From positions 110,549,684 through 110,613,683 of the forward strand of contig CM070546.1 in NCBI GenBank assembly GCA_036346405.1: 64,000 bases of DNA, in the 5' to 3' direction. Position numbers and translations under genes: made by a program. A model generated the notes under the pieces. It was not told where the DNA came from and searched no databases. It saw only the letters and a program-made list of their open reading frames with translations. This DNA is from Phyllostachys edulis. Taxonomy: Eukaryota; Streptophyta; Magnoliopsida; Poales; Poaceae. Every line of letters begins with the position of its first letter. Position 1 is the stretch's first letter. This document shows positions 52,635 to 64,000 of this stretch, piece after piece.

Positions 52635-55315
52635 TCACTCGTCTGAGTCCGAGCCACTACCCTCTTCTCGTTGCGGCGGCCTCCTCGTGCACCTGGATGT
52701 CTTGCGTCGGGCATGCCCTGTGGAGTACGTGAAGCGGTCGGGTGAGCGTGTGTCCGTTCGGAGGCGGTATGGATACCGTTGATGTGGCGGAGGTGCACCA
52801 GTAGGCTCAGTATGGCCCAACAGAGCCTGGTAAGCGTACATGTCATTGTGATGAGGCATGCCGGCCTGGGGGACACCTCCGAAGAAATTATGAGTGACAG
52901 TCTCAAAACATTCACTCCCGGGGTACGATGCCTGCAACTCTGGTTGCGCAGATGAGCTCTGCCTTTGGAGGTACGGTAGGATAGCGAACCCGGAGGATTT
53001 CTGCCCTTGAACGTACGGTGGGACACCAAACTCGGAGGAGCTCTGCCCTTGAACGTACGATGGGACAACGAACCCGGAGGAGCTCTGCCCTGCGTACGCT
53101 CCAATCCCTGGCTACCATGATCTATACCCTGACGGCGTGTACTGCTCCCTGATAGGAGCTGGGAGGCCTATGTCACCATCATCATCAGTCGTCGTGAACT
53201 AGCCGTCACCCCCACGGTCAACTGAAGGCTGCAAGATGGAACAATGTTAGTACAAATAAACACTCAGGACGTGGACTGAGAATCTCGTACCTCCCAGATG
53301 TGCAGTGCAGATGACCAACGAGGAGCGCTAGTTGCGGACGATAGAACTGATTTATCTCGATGGACCTACAGCGGGAGAACGACATGATGTTAGGGCAACG
53401 TAAGGCATAACCAAAAAACGCAACGTAGATTTGTACATAACTTACCTCTCTGCTGATCTGGCCCGCAGATGACCGACAAGGAACGCAACGACGTCGGCCA
53501 GATTCGCTGGGTCGTGGTGACCTAGCGGGTGAGCACGGCTCCCACTTGGTGCCCGATGAGCAGGACGTCGTCCGTTGAACGACCGTAGCTCAAGTTCTTT
53601 ATTATCTTCTTCATCTCCGCCGAGATGTGCTTCAAAAAAAATTTATATCCCGCTAGGATTCTATTTGGGCTGCGGAGGGCGGCCTCCGATGCGCTCTGGA
53701 CGCGCTGCGCCCGCTACAACTATAGTGACATATGTAACAGGTTCATTAACGAAGAGTACAAATGTCGTCAATGAAACAACCCGAGGTTGTAAGTGTCTTA
53801 CGGTGTCGTCACGCTGCAAAGCGTTGTGACGGCCGTACGTGCGGCGGAGGCTCTCGTGGTGCGTTTGCGATGTCACCCGGTCCAGGTGCTCCGGTGGAGG
53901 AATGATGAGTCTTGCGCACGTTCGTGGCATGTACCACTCCAAGTACGCACCGTACGTCTCAAGGTCATATGGACACGGCTCATTCCAGACATCAATGTGC
54001 GCTGTCCGTCCATGCCGTAGTCCACTCCTCCTGGACCGGGCGCCAATGCTGAGTATGCCCACCTGCCCTTGATTGCCTGCATTTCCGAAAGGATTGATGT
54101 TAGAAAAAAAAAGATGTAAGGACTGTAAACATTACTCGGATGAAGTTTGACTCACAGGTGTACGGCTCGCTGCAGGAGCCTGCCGTCCAGGGGGGCATGA
54201 TCTAGTACCGACCAAACTATCGCATTACGAGCTGTGGCGCGTAAGGTTCCACCATATGTGCGAACACTCGGTGGCAGGTTGTCGTCCACAGTCCTGTGTC
54301 CTGGATGCATTACATGGACAGCCCGTGTGGTGCTACCACGCGTAGGAAATCTGGATACCATGGACACCAGATGATGTCGCTCTCGTGCAACGACTCGAAC
54401 TTGTTGTGGTACAACGCATAGCACCTCACCGACCTGTATGTGGCCCAGCGCAGATGGCCAACAGTCCACCGTGAGCCCATGGTGGGCCCATCTATCACAT
54501 CGATCGAGGGGGGGCGTACGGGTGCACCGCTACCTCGATGGACGGCCGCCCAATCGGGAAGTGCTCCTAACTCCACAGCTGCAAGAGCACGTAGCAAAGG
54601 GAAATGGTGGGGTACCATCGTGCCAGCAATGAGTGTCACATAACCCCCGGTATATGGCGCAAGGACGGTGACCCCACTATCTTGAGCACCGCCCGACCCG
54701 CGTCAACCAGCGACTTGGCGAGGCTGACGTAGCTGGGGTAGCACCGATCGCCCTGCGTGGTTGGAAACAGGACCCATCTAAAGAGCTGAAGAAGGTAACC
54801 TACGAGGTGCGTCCTAACGACCTTGTCAGGTGCACCCTGTGAGCAATCATCGAACTGCCTCATCCAAGCCTGGGGGACGCCACGTGCACCCTCCGGGAGA
54901 GGTTGACCGAATCGCTCCTCCAGCCTGGCCTTCCAATGCACCGGTGGAGGGCCCAGAACAAGTGGCTCACCGCGGATCAGGAGACTGGTCAAGAGCGAGA
55001 CGTCCTGCAAGGTGACTGTCATCTCACCCCACCGAAAGTAGAAGGTGTGTGTCTCAGGCCTCCACCTGTCGACAAGTGCCGACAGCAGGTTGGCTTCTAG
55101 TTGGAACCGGCATCCGAGGGACACCAACCTCGCAAGGGGCAACAAGCCCGTGCCCCAGAGGATCAGGACATAGCGACCGTCCAGCTCCCAGGTATCCCTC
55201 CCCGCCTGAAGCTGCAGGGGCGAAGGGCCATTGGTGTCACCGGCAATCCATGGCTTGCACCGGTGATCTTCATCGTAGAAGTGTTCGAGAAGCGCCGATA
55301 GAGAAATGGCTTGCA
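52635..55315 (-). pseudogene. Plant mobile domain (PMD) protein, copy B
   Basis: The first exon block starts near LLEHFYDEDHRCKPW and continues with LLSALVDRWRPETHTFYFRW, GEMTVTLQDVSLL and WMRQFDDCSQGAPDKVVRTH, then LFPTTQGDRCYPSYVSLAKS, the PMD core in usual order. Downstream blocks include WTVGHLRWATYRSVRCYALY, WCPWYPDFLRVVAP, GRTAHIDVWNEPCPYDLETY and YLEWYMPRTC. A C-terminal Ser/Gly/Gln-rich region has three 14-residue repeats (QGQSSSGFVVPSYV type) and ends GSGSDSDE at 52635. Frame changes between blocks mostly fit introns. Some blocks are odd (SLLTSLLIRG where the family has MILGLPI), and I see no single intact gene model, so I call it a pseudogene with reservation. It is better preserved than copy A. 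Confidence 0.75.
52955..53095. repeat. 42-bp coding tandem repeat, three copies
   Basis: The repeated GAACGTACGGTGGGACA plus GAGGAGCTCTGCCCTT unit encodes 14-residue repeats (QGQSSS-F-VP-YV) on the minus strand, in the PMD protein's C-terminal region. Confidence 0.85.
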
Positions 55316-56342
55316 ACACATGAAATAGACGGAATATTAGTGAGAAGATTGATAATGACCATAAAATAACTAGCACGAAATAATTAGCTGCATGAATAAC
55401 TAGCAGTGCATGCCATCGTTATTTTTCTATTTTCTAATTGTTTAAAACTAATTAATTAATACAAACTAATTATTTCGGAACTAATTAACCTCGCCTCAAT
55501 AATTACACACGTTAACCCATGTTCTTCCCCTTTGCTAAAAAATATTAATTGCATATATGTGTGTTCATTGCACGGTGCATGCATACTTGAGTACGTAGCA
55601 ACTAATTGCTTCCATGATAACTAGCAAAGGATGGTGTCATTATTTTGGCCAGCATGTGCATGCATACTAGAATAATTTGCATGTCAATATGAACTACCAT
55701 GAAATAATTAGTTGCATGAATAACTAGCGTGCATGCTTTCATTATTTTGGTAGTTTCTAATTGTTTAAAACTAATTAATTAAGACAAACTAATTATTTAC
55801 ATAACATTAGGTAAATTGGCTTCTAATGAAGAATTTACGAACAACAAAAAATTGCTAAACCTAGCGAAGCTAACTACTTAAGTACGCTTCTTGGTAAATT
55901 GGTAAACCTAGCAAACCTAGCACCTAACTACTTAAGTATGCAGTTAATAAATAGTTTGCGAACAACAAAAAATAGATGGAGAAAAAAATTACTTGCTAAA
56001 TTGGCTTATAATGACGGCGGCGGTAAATAAGGCTAAAATGTCCTCGGAAATATAATCAACACAGAGAGCAATCGAAAGAGAGAGCGAGTGAAAGAGCGAG
56101 TGAGCGACTGCAAAATGAAATCGCGCTCATCGCTCTCTAATTTATAGCTAAGAGGGAATCCTTCCTCACGCGTGATCGCTAATTTTGCATGCGGCAGACA
56201 AGGCAGACAAGGATTAGACAGGGAGACATAGAATAGAAAGATATGATGGGATGACAAGATAGGTTAGTGGAGCTTTCGGTGGAAAGATAGATTGATAGGT
56301 GCTTTAGGTGCAAAAGAAAGGTGAGGGTGAAACCAAAACTCT
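55316..56342. repeat. AT-rich leader of the copy B element with a direct repeat
   Basis: Bases about 55383-55488 and 55698-55800 are two copies of one sequence (both contain GCATGAATAACTAGC and TCTAATTGTTTAAAACTAAT). Short CTAACTACTTAAGTA repeats lie at 55869 and 55927. No gene is seen; as the region upstream of PMD it may hold the promoter. Confidence 0.7.
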
Positions 56343-56412
56343 AATTGGGGGAGAGAGCACGTGGCGGTTCTGGATGAATAAAATTATGGTAAATTTGCAC
56401 AAGCAAGTATAC
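56343..56412 (-). repeat. Right inverted repeat of the copy B element
   Basis: Complement of 50800-50867. It ends CAAGTATAC at the border with copia integrase sequence. Confidence 0.88.
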
Positions 56413-58907
56413 TTGGAAAGATGACCAAGGCACCTTTCACTGGTTGAAATGAGAGGGCGTCCAACTTGCTGGCACTCATACATACTGATGTATGTGGACC
56501 AATGAGCATGACAGCTAGAGGTTGTTTTTAGTACTTCATTACTTTTACTGATGATTTTAGTAGATATGGATATATCTATTTAATGAGGCATAAGTCGGAA
56601 TCCTTTGAAAAGTTCAAGGAGTTCCAGAGTGAGGTACATAATCAACTTAGCAAGATAATCAAATCTTTACGGTCTGATCGTGGAGGTGAATTTTTGAGCC
56701 ATGAATTTGGTGATCATTTGAAGAAATGTGGAATTATTCCATAACTTACACCACCAGGCACTCCACAATGGAATGGGGGTGTCCAAGCGGCATAATCGGA
56801 CTTTGTTGAATATGGTTTGATCGATGATGAGCTAATCAGATCTGTCGTTGTATTTTTGGGGTTACGCTCTAGAAACTATAGCTTTCACTTTAAATAAGCT
56901 ATCATATAAATCAGTAGATAAGACACCATATGAGATGTGGACTGGGAAGAGTCTTAGTTTGTCTTTTCTAAGGATTTGGGGATGTGATGTCTATGTTAAA
57001 CGTTTGATGTCTGATAAACTCATACCCAAGTCAGATAAATGCTTCTTTATAGGATATCCTTGGGAAACCAAAGGATATTACTTCTACAACCGAGAAGATG
57101 GCAAAATTTTTATTGCTCGAAATGGTGCCTTTTTTGGAGAAAGAGTTTCTTTCAAAAGCAGTCAGTGGGAGAAAGGTGCAACTCGGAGAAATTTGGGAAA
57201 TGTATGAAAGTGTTTCAACTTTTACTGAACCTCTACAGAATGAACAAAATATTGTTGAACCTGTAGATGAGCCATCAGCCCCGCATAGATCTAAAATACC
57301 TCGTCAATTGCCTATAAGGTATGGGCATGATGTATTATTATTGAATAATGATGAGCCTAACACTTATGAGGAAGCAATGATAGATCCAGACTCTGAGAAA
57401 TGGCTTGGAGCCATGAAATCCGAGATAGACTCCATGAGAGACAATCAGGTTTGGAACCTAGTCGATCCACTTGATGGTGTTAAAACCATTGAGTGCAAAT
57501 GGATCTATAAGAAGAAGATTGACATGGATGGAAATGTTCACATTCATAAAGCTCGACTAGTCGCAAAAGAGTTTCGACAAGTTCAAGGGGTTGACTACGA
57601 TAAGACTTTCTCACCGGTAGTGATACTTAAATTTGTACGGATCATTCTAGCTATTGCTGCATATTTCGACTATGAGATATGGCAAATGGATGTCAAAACG
57701 GCTTTCCTTAATGGAAACCTAAGTGAGGATGTGTATATGACACAACCTGAAGGTTTTGTCGATCTAAAGAATGCTAGTAAAGTGTGCAAACTTCATAAAT
57801 CCATTTATGGGTTGAAGCAAGCATCTCGGAGTTGGAATTTACGTTTTGATGAGGAGATCAAAAGGTTTGGTTTCGTCAAGAACAAAGAAGAACCTTGTAT
57901 TTACATGAAGATTAGTGGGAGCACACTTGTAATTCTAATCTTATATGTGGATGACATATTATTGATTGGGAATGACATTCCTATGCTGGAATCCGTTAAG
58001 CCATCATTGAAAAATAGTTTTTCTATGAAGGACCTAGGAGAGGGAGCATATATCTTAGGGATAAAGATCTATAGAGATAGATCAAGAAGGCTAATTGGAT
58101 TAAGCCAAAGCACTTATATTGACAAGATGTTGATTCGGTTCAACATGCAGGATGCCAAGAAAGGGTTGTTGCCTGTCACATGGCATAAGTCTTAGCAAGA
58201 GTCAGTGTCCTTCGACAACTGATGAGCGAGAGCGTATGAATGGTATTCCATATGCTTCAGTTATTGGATCTATCATGTATACAATGATATGTTCTCGACC
58301 AGATGTATCATATGCTCTAACTGTTACAAGTAGATACCAAGCTGATCCCGGTGAAGGTCACTGGACAGCTGTGAAAAACATTGTTAAGTACTTGAGAAGG
58401 ACTAAGGATGCGTTCCTAGTTTATGACGGTGATGAAGAGCTCATTGTAAATGGTTACACCGATGCAAGCTTCCAAACCGACAAAGATGATTATCATTCGC
58501 AATCTGGTTTTGTATTCATTTTGAATGGAGGAGCAGTGAGCTGAAAAAGTTCCAAGTAAGAGACGGTTGTTGATTCTACGACGGAGGCCGAGTACATTGC
58601 GGATTTTGAAGCTGCGAAAGAAGGTGTTTGGATAAGAAATTTCATTGCTGAGTTGGGTGTGGTTTCAAGTGCCTCGAGCCCAATGGATCTATATTGTGAC
58701 AATAATGGAGCCATTGCGCAGGCTAAGGAGCCTAGATCCCATCAGAAGTCCAAGCATATACTCAGACATTATCATCTTATTCGTGAATTGGTGGATAGAG
58801 GAGATGTTAAGATATGCAAAGTTCATACAGATTTAAATGTTGTTGATCCATTGACGAAGCATGAGGTGCATACAAGAGCTATCGGTATTAGATACTTCAA
58901 TGATTGA
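56413..58907 (+). pseudogene. Copia pol: integrase, reverse transcriptase, RNase H, broken
   Basis: Integrase: KMTKAPF, LIHTDVCGPMSM, SDRGGEFLSHEF, then a stop at about 56742 before LTPPGTPQWNG and a frameshift near 56790. A better-kept stretch (about 56848-57207) reads TPYEMWTGK and LRIWGCDVYV. Reverse transcriptase: WKWIYKKK-like start, ARLVAKEFRQVQGVDYDKTF, IWQMDVKTAFLNGNL, SIYGLKQASRSWN and the catalytic LYVDDILLIG, open from 57098 to 58195. RNase H (58152-58907): a frameshift near 58195, a stop near 58542 in the place of a Trp codon, then DCDNNGAI-like LYCDNNGAIAQAKEPRSHQK and HVDPLTK-like end. The domain order, with integrase before RT, identifies Ty1/copia. Confidence 0.92.
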
Positions 58908-58927
58908 CTCTAGTGCAAGTGGGAGAC

Positions 58928-60447
58928 TTTTGGAAATATGCCCTAGAGGCAATCATAGAGATGATTATATTTTGTTATGTTCATAACATTGGATAATATG
59001 TTATCTTGTTCCTAGAATAATATTATTAATATTTATTATCAAGTATGTGAATTGATTGTGAAACTCTATATTTCTGCGATAATTATTCTTAAACGTTCTC
59101 TAGTCGGAAATATATGAGAACATATGAATAGACTAGCATATGTATTGGTTGATGATTATGTTTCACAGGTCATAGATATGGAGATATCGAACCAATAATA
59201 TGGACACATGTTAGAGAACGAGATTGTTATAATTTCATGTGTCATCAGTTGGTCTCAAGCAATGATGATGTATAATTACTCATAACTGGGTAGTTATAAA
59301 GGTAGCTTTCGGGTATGCTATGAAATATACGGAGGGATGTGACTGGTCGGGTATGGGATTTGCCCCTCCTAACATAACAGGAGAGATGTCTCTAGGCCCC
59401 TCGTTGTGGTCGGATAAAGAAAGTGCATGGCCATGCCACTAGTGGCCGAAGTGTCGACCACATGAAGTTATTCGACACTTGATCGAGAAAGTATTGAACA
59501 GTCCATGGATGACAAATTATCTCACCTGGAGTTCTACCGGATGTCGTGAGGCAAAGGGAGAATACATAAGCAGGTCGTTCAATTCGACCAAATACAGACT
59601 GATCGAAGCTGGTCGTATGGAGATACGAGCTGGTCGTAGACTACTCGAACATAGTCACTAACTGGTCGTAAGCAGTTACAAACTAGTCATAATTAAGTTT
59701 TAACTAGTCGTAAGGAGTTATGAACTGGTCGTAACTAAATATGGACTGGTCGTGACAAGATACGAGCTGGTCGTAAGTGATAAGGACCTGGTTGTAGATT
59801 ATATTGCATTAAGGTTCGTTCGATATATTCTATGTGTGTTCGGGAATCGTTATGTCCTGCTAGGTACCGTTGACGACTCGTGGTTTGAAAAGAGTTTCCG
59901 AGTCACAACCAATTACACATGAACCTATAGGGTCACACACTTAAAGGGCTAGGATTTGATTTGGATGGTGATCCGAATTCTTATAGGCTACGAGTTCCTA
60001 ATGGGCCTCAAGTTCGAGACCCATTATGGATGCCTATATATAGAGGGGCGGTGGCATGGGGTAAAAAGATGATCTTTTGGAAGAACTCCTGAAACCCTAA
60101 TAGCCGCACCTTCCTCAATCACGCCGTAGGCACTAGCACTCCAGCGCGTGGTGTCCCTGCCCCGTATGTGTGGATACCTTAGAGGTGTTGTTGCGAAGCA
60201 TCAGCACTAGGACAATCCGCAACTCGTGACGATCACAGGAGCAGGAGGAGAAGACGTGCGACTAGTACGACCACTACTGCATCAACTCGAAGATGTGCGG
60301 CGAGTATGACTACGACTGCATCAACTCTACTTCCGCTACGAGTTGGCACGTCTAGCAGTAATCTTGTGATCTATTACTAGCGGAGGTTCCTTAGTTGCAC
60401 GGTCAAAATTTTGTTTTGTGCTATCGTAGCCTACCCGTAACCCAACA
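58928..60447 (+). repeat. 3' LTR of the copia element
   Basis: It starts TTTTGGAAATATGCCCTAGA (a canonical start would be TGTTGG) and ends ACCCGTAACCCAACA. This opening is common in grass copia LTRs. It holds GGTCGT repeats and a TATA-like ATATATAGAGG near 60036. Confidence 0.82.
59590..59800. repeat. Degenerate short repeats, ACTGGTCGTAAG type
   Basis: The phrase (A/G)(A/C)TGGTCGTA recurs roughly every 20-30 bp, with variants such as CTAGTCGTAAGGAGTTA and CTGGTCGTGACAAGATA, inside the copia LTR. Confidence 0.75.
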
Positions 60448-60448
60448 A

Positions 60449-60770
60449 TTAGTCCATCTCGCACCAAATTCAATTCTGGTACTTAGCGTCTTTGCCCACA
60501 TGTTTGAGGTATTTTTAGGGATAGCCCCTAGTCTACGTCTGTTTAGATTTTATTACCAAATCATTCGCAACAAGAAAGGTGTTGGTGCCTTGGGCTATTT
60601 TTATTTTAAATTTTAAGATGCCAACAAGAGAGTGTTTCTCTTCTTGACTACCAAAGATGCCAGCCAAACATGGAGCAAGGGATGGTTTTATTCCAAAGTT
60701 CCGAAAGAGAGTAGGATCGCAATGCACCATCGGAGTGGTCCTTAAAAAGCCGAGTTGCTGACTGTGAGGA
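60449..60770 (+). pseudogene. Fragment of plant 'putative gypsy type transposon' protein family
   Basis: Starting right after the copia LTR, the plus strand reads LAPNSILVLSVFAHMFEVFLGIAPS in overlapping pieces, then LRLFRFYYQIIRNKK. After a stop it continues SQTWSKGWFYSKVPKE. The pattern (L-PN-I--L--F-H--E-FLGI-P---LF ... W---WFY) matches my memory of the widespread plant transposon family named for a putative gypsy-type transposon (PF04195). It is only a fragment, broken by a stop at about 60614. Confidence 0.55.
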
Positions 60771-63700
60771 CCTCTCTCGGGATGCACTAGGGAACGTCTC
60801 CCAGGAACTCTTAGGGAGGTCCGATAGGACCACCTGGAGGTTTTGGGAGGTCCTCCAAACATACACTGAGAGGAGGTCCACCAGGACCTCCCAGGAGATC
60901 TTCGGAGACCTCTTGGAGGTCTAGACTGTGTGCATTGAGCTAGTCCCAGGATTCCAAGCTAGCTCGCAGAAACACCATAGGTGTAATCACAACCACATGG
61001 CCAAACAACAGATGAAGCAGACAAATTAACATATCTTAAACAAAGACCTTATGGTCAAGGTTGCTTACAGAGGTTTGCCAACTTGGGCTAACAAAAACCG
61101 ACACAAAAGAACTTTACAGAGGAACACCAAAGAGCGCACAAAGCCACCCTGCAAGCCCACAAGCTGTTGAGTGGAGGACGTCCTAGGCAGCCGGGTCATC
61201 AAAGAACTCCTCCTCGAAGAGGTCTAAGCATCCTTGCACTTGTTCATCTTCAACCACTGCTTTAACACAGGGCTTACAGCCATGAGTACTTTGAATGTAC
61301 TCAGCAAATCGCAAGGAACAATTATGTAAATAATATTCATGCATTGGCTTGATAATGAGAGCTGTAGGGTTAGTTGCTCAAAGCAATATTTGACAGTAAA
61401 TAACATGTATAGATTGCAAAGCTCAAGTTAAAACAATAATACATAAATACATTTGTTTGAAAAGAAGGGGAGTGAGCACCAACTCACTTCCAAAGCCACT
61501 TGGGGGAGGTCTAGCCGCACCCACGACCAGGACCTCTCCCAAGACCTCTCTGGAGCACCAACTCCAGAGTTCCCAAAGACCTCCCTAGGGCTCCAAGATC
61601 TCCTCTGAGCACCCACTCAGGAGTTCCTTGGACCACCCTAGGGTTCACAAGACATCCACGACCGACCATGAACATCACGAGCACTCGGAGCCACCCAGAA
61701 TACTTGCAGACATCCACGACTAATCGTGGACCACAAACTTTTAGCAAAGTCTACCCCTTGCACCATTTTCATCGGGCATGTCCATGACTAAGGACTTGGC
61801 TATTCGAATAGATTAATACTCTGCAGAGGTGTACAACTTTACCCACAATTCACGACCTCTCTAGCGGGGTGGGTTCCCGTCGGAACCCTTTGCTCACTTC
61901 CGAAGGTGAGCAGTCTAGAGAGCGCGACAAGGCCGTTACAAAGCTTTGATCTGGCTCGGAGCTGCCCGCTAAGGTTTCGCTTTCGGTTGGGCTACAACCT
62001 CCACTGGATTCGTGCCCCCTCTTGCGCCAGCGAATCAGTATGCTCCACCACCACAAAACCAAGCCAGCTCAATGCTAATTATTTGGTCCAGAACACCCCT
62101 ATAAAGTGGTCTTGTGGTTGTACTGAAAAGTCCAGATCAACAGAACACAAAGTTAAATCCTTAGTTGTTGCTCAGGCAAGACTACCACATCCCAGTGTGC
62201 GCATAGCACCCCCTTTACTGCACGATCACTTGCCCAAGCAAGAAAACATTTTGGGTTCACCTGGCCAAAGACCTCCCTGGTCTTGGCACACAAGATTTTA
62301 ACAAAGTGGCCTCGCACCACAAACAACACAACTGCGGCATCCCACCCTAGTTGCTCATCAGTGGCACCAACCACAGATTCCATAGTTCCATTAGTCAAGT
62401 TATTAAAGATGAAGCATGATTCTCAAGACCCACGGTTCTAAAGCAAGGCTAAGCATAAACATACGGTCCCATGTTGGCAATACCAAATAATACCAACTAA
62501 AATATCCATTTTAAGGCGTCCAAGAGGACCATGTCAACATATCAAATACAATTATCCAAGGAGGCATATTGTCAAGTAGGAAGTTATCTACTGTCCAAAC
62601 CATTTCTTATAAAAATAGCCATGCATGATTAAGTAAAGCAAAATACATTTAAAAAGCTAGGTTCAATATGATCAATGGTCTGCGACTTGCCTTCGTTGAG
62701 CAATGGAGAGCCTTCAGTAGAAACTGCTGGGTCCAAGTACTCCTCCACAAACTCGGGATCTATACGTTCGCCAAAGAACCAAATAAGCAAACCAGCTCCA
62801 AGCAAAGAACTTAAAACAAAACTAAAAGGAGCTTAAACAAACTCAGCCAAAACCAGAAAACAAGAGGCACAACACAGCCTCAGAGAGCTCCTTGGGGAGG
62901 TCTTGGGCACAGAGAAAACTAGGCGAGAGCAAGGAAGTTAGAAATGAGCAAAAAAGTGACAAAGAGAGGCATGCCCAGGCTATTTATAGCTAGAGCTAGT
63001 GGAGAAACAATGAGGGGCTTGAGCAAACGTGTCAAAGATTGGTGGTAGACAGGACAAGGTTTGGACAGAGTATGCCCTCAAAAGAATAGAACAAAGTCCC
63101 TCAGATGTGACTACATTTAATGTGATACAATAGCCATTAAATGCGCACAGAGTTTTGAGGCGGAAGAATTGGGAAAAGTGAGCAAGGCTGACAAGTGGGG
63201 CCAGTCAAACTCAAGAGAACAGATCAGTCAAAGGGTTGGTCTCAGCCGCAAGGGAGGTCTTTGCAAAAGACCAGAGGTCCTGACCTCTAGGGGGAGGTCC
63301 TGACCCGCAAGGGAGGTCCTTGCATAAAGACCAGAGGTTGTGACCTCAAAGGGAGGTCCTAACCTCAAGGAGCTCTTGAGGACAAGAGGTCCTTAAGACA
63401 CGAGGAGGGGTCCTGAGGACAGGAGGTCCAAAAGACACAACAACGGGGAGGCCCTGAGGACAGGAGGTCCAAAAAAAAACAACAACGTGGAGGTCCTAAG
63501 GACAGGAGGTCCAAAAGACCAGCTCACAAGAGGTCCGATGATCAAGATCTCTCTCAAGGGAGGCCCTAACGGTTAAGATCCAAAGGCAAAGGGAGATCCT
63601 GATGGTCGGATCCACAAAGGGGAGGTCCTGACGGTCGGATCTCTCAAGGGGAGGTCCTGGCGGTCGGATCTCTCAAGGGGAGGTCCTAGCAGTCGGATCT

Positions 63701-64000
63701 CTCAAGGGGAGGTCCTGACGGTCGGATCTCTCAAGGGGAGGTCCTAAAGGACACGGGAATCACCCGAATTTGAATTTCAAGATTCAAGAACATTTGAAAC
63801 ACAAACCCGAGCTGGTCTAAGACCCAAGAGAGGAGGTCCTAGACCCACAAAGGAGGTCTGGGCAAGAGGAGGAACAGCACAAGGGAGGTCTTGGAAAGGG
63901 GAGGTCCAAGAGAAGACGCCAGGGGTGATCCAAAGAGAACGAGGAGGTCCAGATAAGGACGAACTAAGCCAAAAGGCACACAAGGCAAACACAGAAAAGA
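60740..64000 (-). mobile_element. Second AGGTCC-rich LTR-like sequence, running off the window
   Basis: It shares ordered short blocks with the solo LTR at 40.4-44.0 kb (GGAGGTCC-rich start, GGTTGCTTACA, GGCTATTCGAATAG, ACTCTGCAGAGGTGTACAA, a purine-rich end with GGTCGGATCT units), in the same orientation. The left boundary is approximate and the right end lies beyond 64000, so solo or complete status cannot be judged. Confidence 0.6.
63230..63760. repeat. Tandem array of GGGGAGGTCCTGACGGTCGG units
   Basis: The first part has irregular GGGAGGTCCTTGCA and AGGACAGGAGGTCCAAAAGA units. From about 63600 there are about five well-kept 36-bp units (GGGGAGGTCCTGACGGTCGG plus ATCTCTCAA). Confidence 0.88.

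Larger units (their letters stand above)
50800..56412 (-). mobile_element. Candidate PMD-carrying DNA transposon, copy B, bounded by inverted repeats
   Basis: Inverted repeats of about 68 bp (50800-50867 and 56343-56412) bracket a minus-strand gene pair: PMD protein (55.3-52.6 kb), then the zinc-finger-like/coiled-coil gene (52.3-51.5 kb). The right edge cuts straight into a copia element that lacks its 5' half. No target duplication was found and no catalytic transposase is seen, so mobility and exact ends are inferences from the inverted repeats, the repeated gene order and the abrupt junction. Confidence 0.6.
56413..60447 (+). mobile_element. Ty1/copia retrotransposon, 5' truncated, with 3' LTR
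   Basis: Copia pol sequence starts in the middle of the gag-pre-integrase/integrase region exactly where the copy B inverted repeat ends, and continues through RT and RNase H to a polypurine tract (GTGGGAGA, about 58919) and a 1.5-kb 3' LTR. No 5' LTR, gag or protease is present on either side of the PMD element, so the 5' part was lost rather than only separated by insertion. Confidence 0.88.

Overview
The window is plant nuclear DNA, almost certainly from a grass and most like Oryza or a close relative. The grounds are a plant CTP-synthase exon series, a galactinol synthase copy, a VQ-motif gene, and grass-style Ty3/gypsy, Ty1/copia, LINE, Helitron, Stowaway, Harbinger, hAT, SINE and plant-mobile-domain (PMD) elements. 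It is transposon-dominated. I see one clearly intact host-like small gene (VQ protein, 50130-50384) and one open but truncated host-derived reading frame (galactinol synthase-like, 5133-6032). Nearly everything else is mobile or broken.

2.3-16.2 kb, minus strand: a CTP synthase gene, its exons in order but spread over 14 kb and clearly dead. It has a 2-nt exon deletion, lost splice sites, the glutaminase HPEF motif changed to RPEF and a metal-binding Asp apparently changed to Val. Three insertions sit inside it. A hAT-type element with a perfect 8-bp target duplication splits an exon (3433-4252). A retroelement remnant carries an intronless galactinol synthase copy and is flanked by an 81-bp exon duplication (4877-6019). 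A structurally complete L1-type LINE has a 14-bp target duplication (6182-13407). A structurally complete chromovirus-like Ty3/gypsy element (16484-28264, TSD CAGAT) sits about 260 bp upstream of the start codon and displaces the promoter.

28.3-46.3 kb: an LTR-like block, a copia gag fragment, and a decayed two-gene PMD unit on the plus strand (PMD protein, then a zinc-finger-like/coiled-coil protein), with two families of tandem repeats between the genes. Next come a 2.25-kb non-autonomous LTR element (37781-40033), a solo gypsy LTR with TSD GCGAC (40362-43999) full of AGGTCC-rich arrays, a foldback repeat and a Harbinger-like element.

46.3-49.6 kb: a nested stack. A Helitron-like element contains a hAT element, which contains a palindromic MITE; a Stowaway MITE and a tRNA-derived SINE also lie inside the Helitron.

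50-64 kb: the VQ gene, then a second two-gene PMD unit on the minus strand, in the same gene order and bracketed by about 68-bp inverted repeats (50800-56412). It abuts a 5'-truncated copia element with its 3' LTR (56413-60447). After that come a fragment of the plant 'putative gypsy type transposon' family and a second AGGTCC-rich LTR that runs off the window.

The most interesting items are the two PMD plus zinc-finger-like units, with candidate terminal inverted repeats on one, and the retroelement-borne galactinol synthase copy with its unusual junction.
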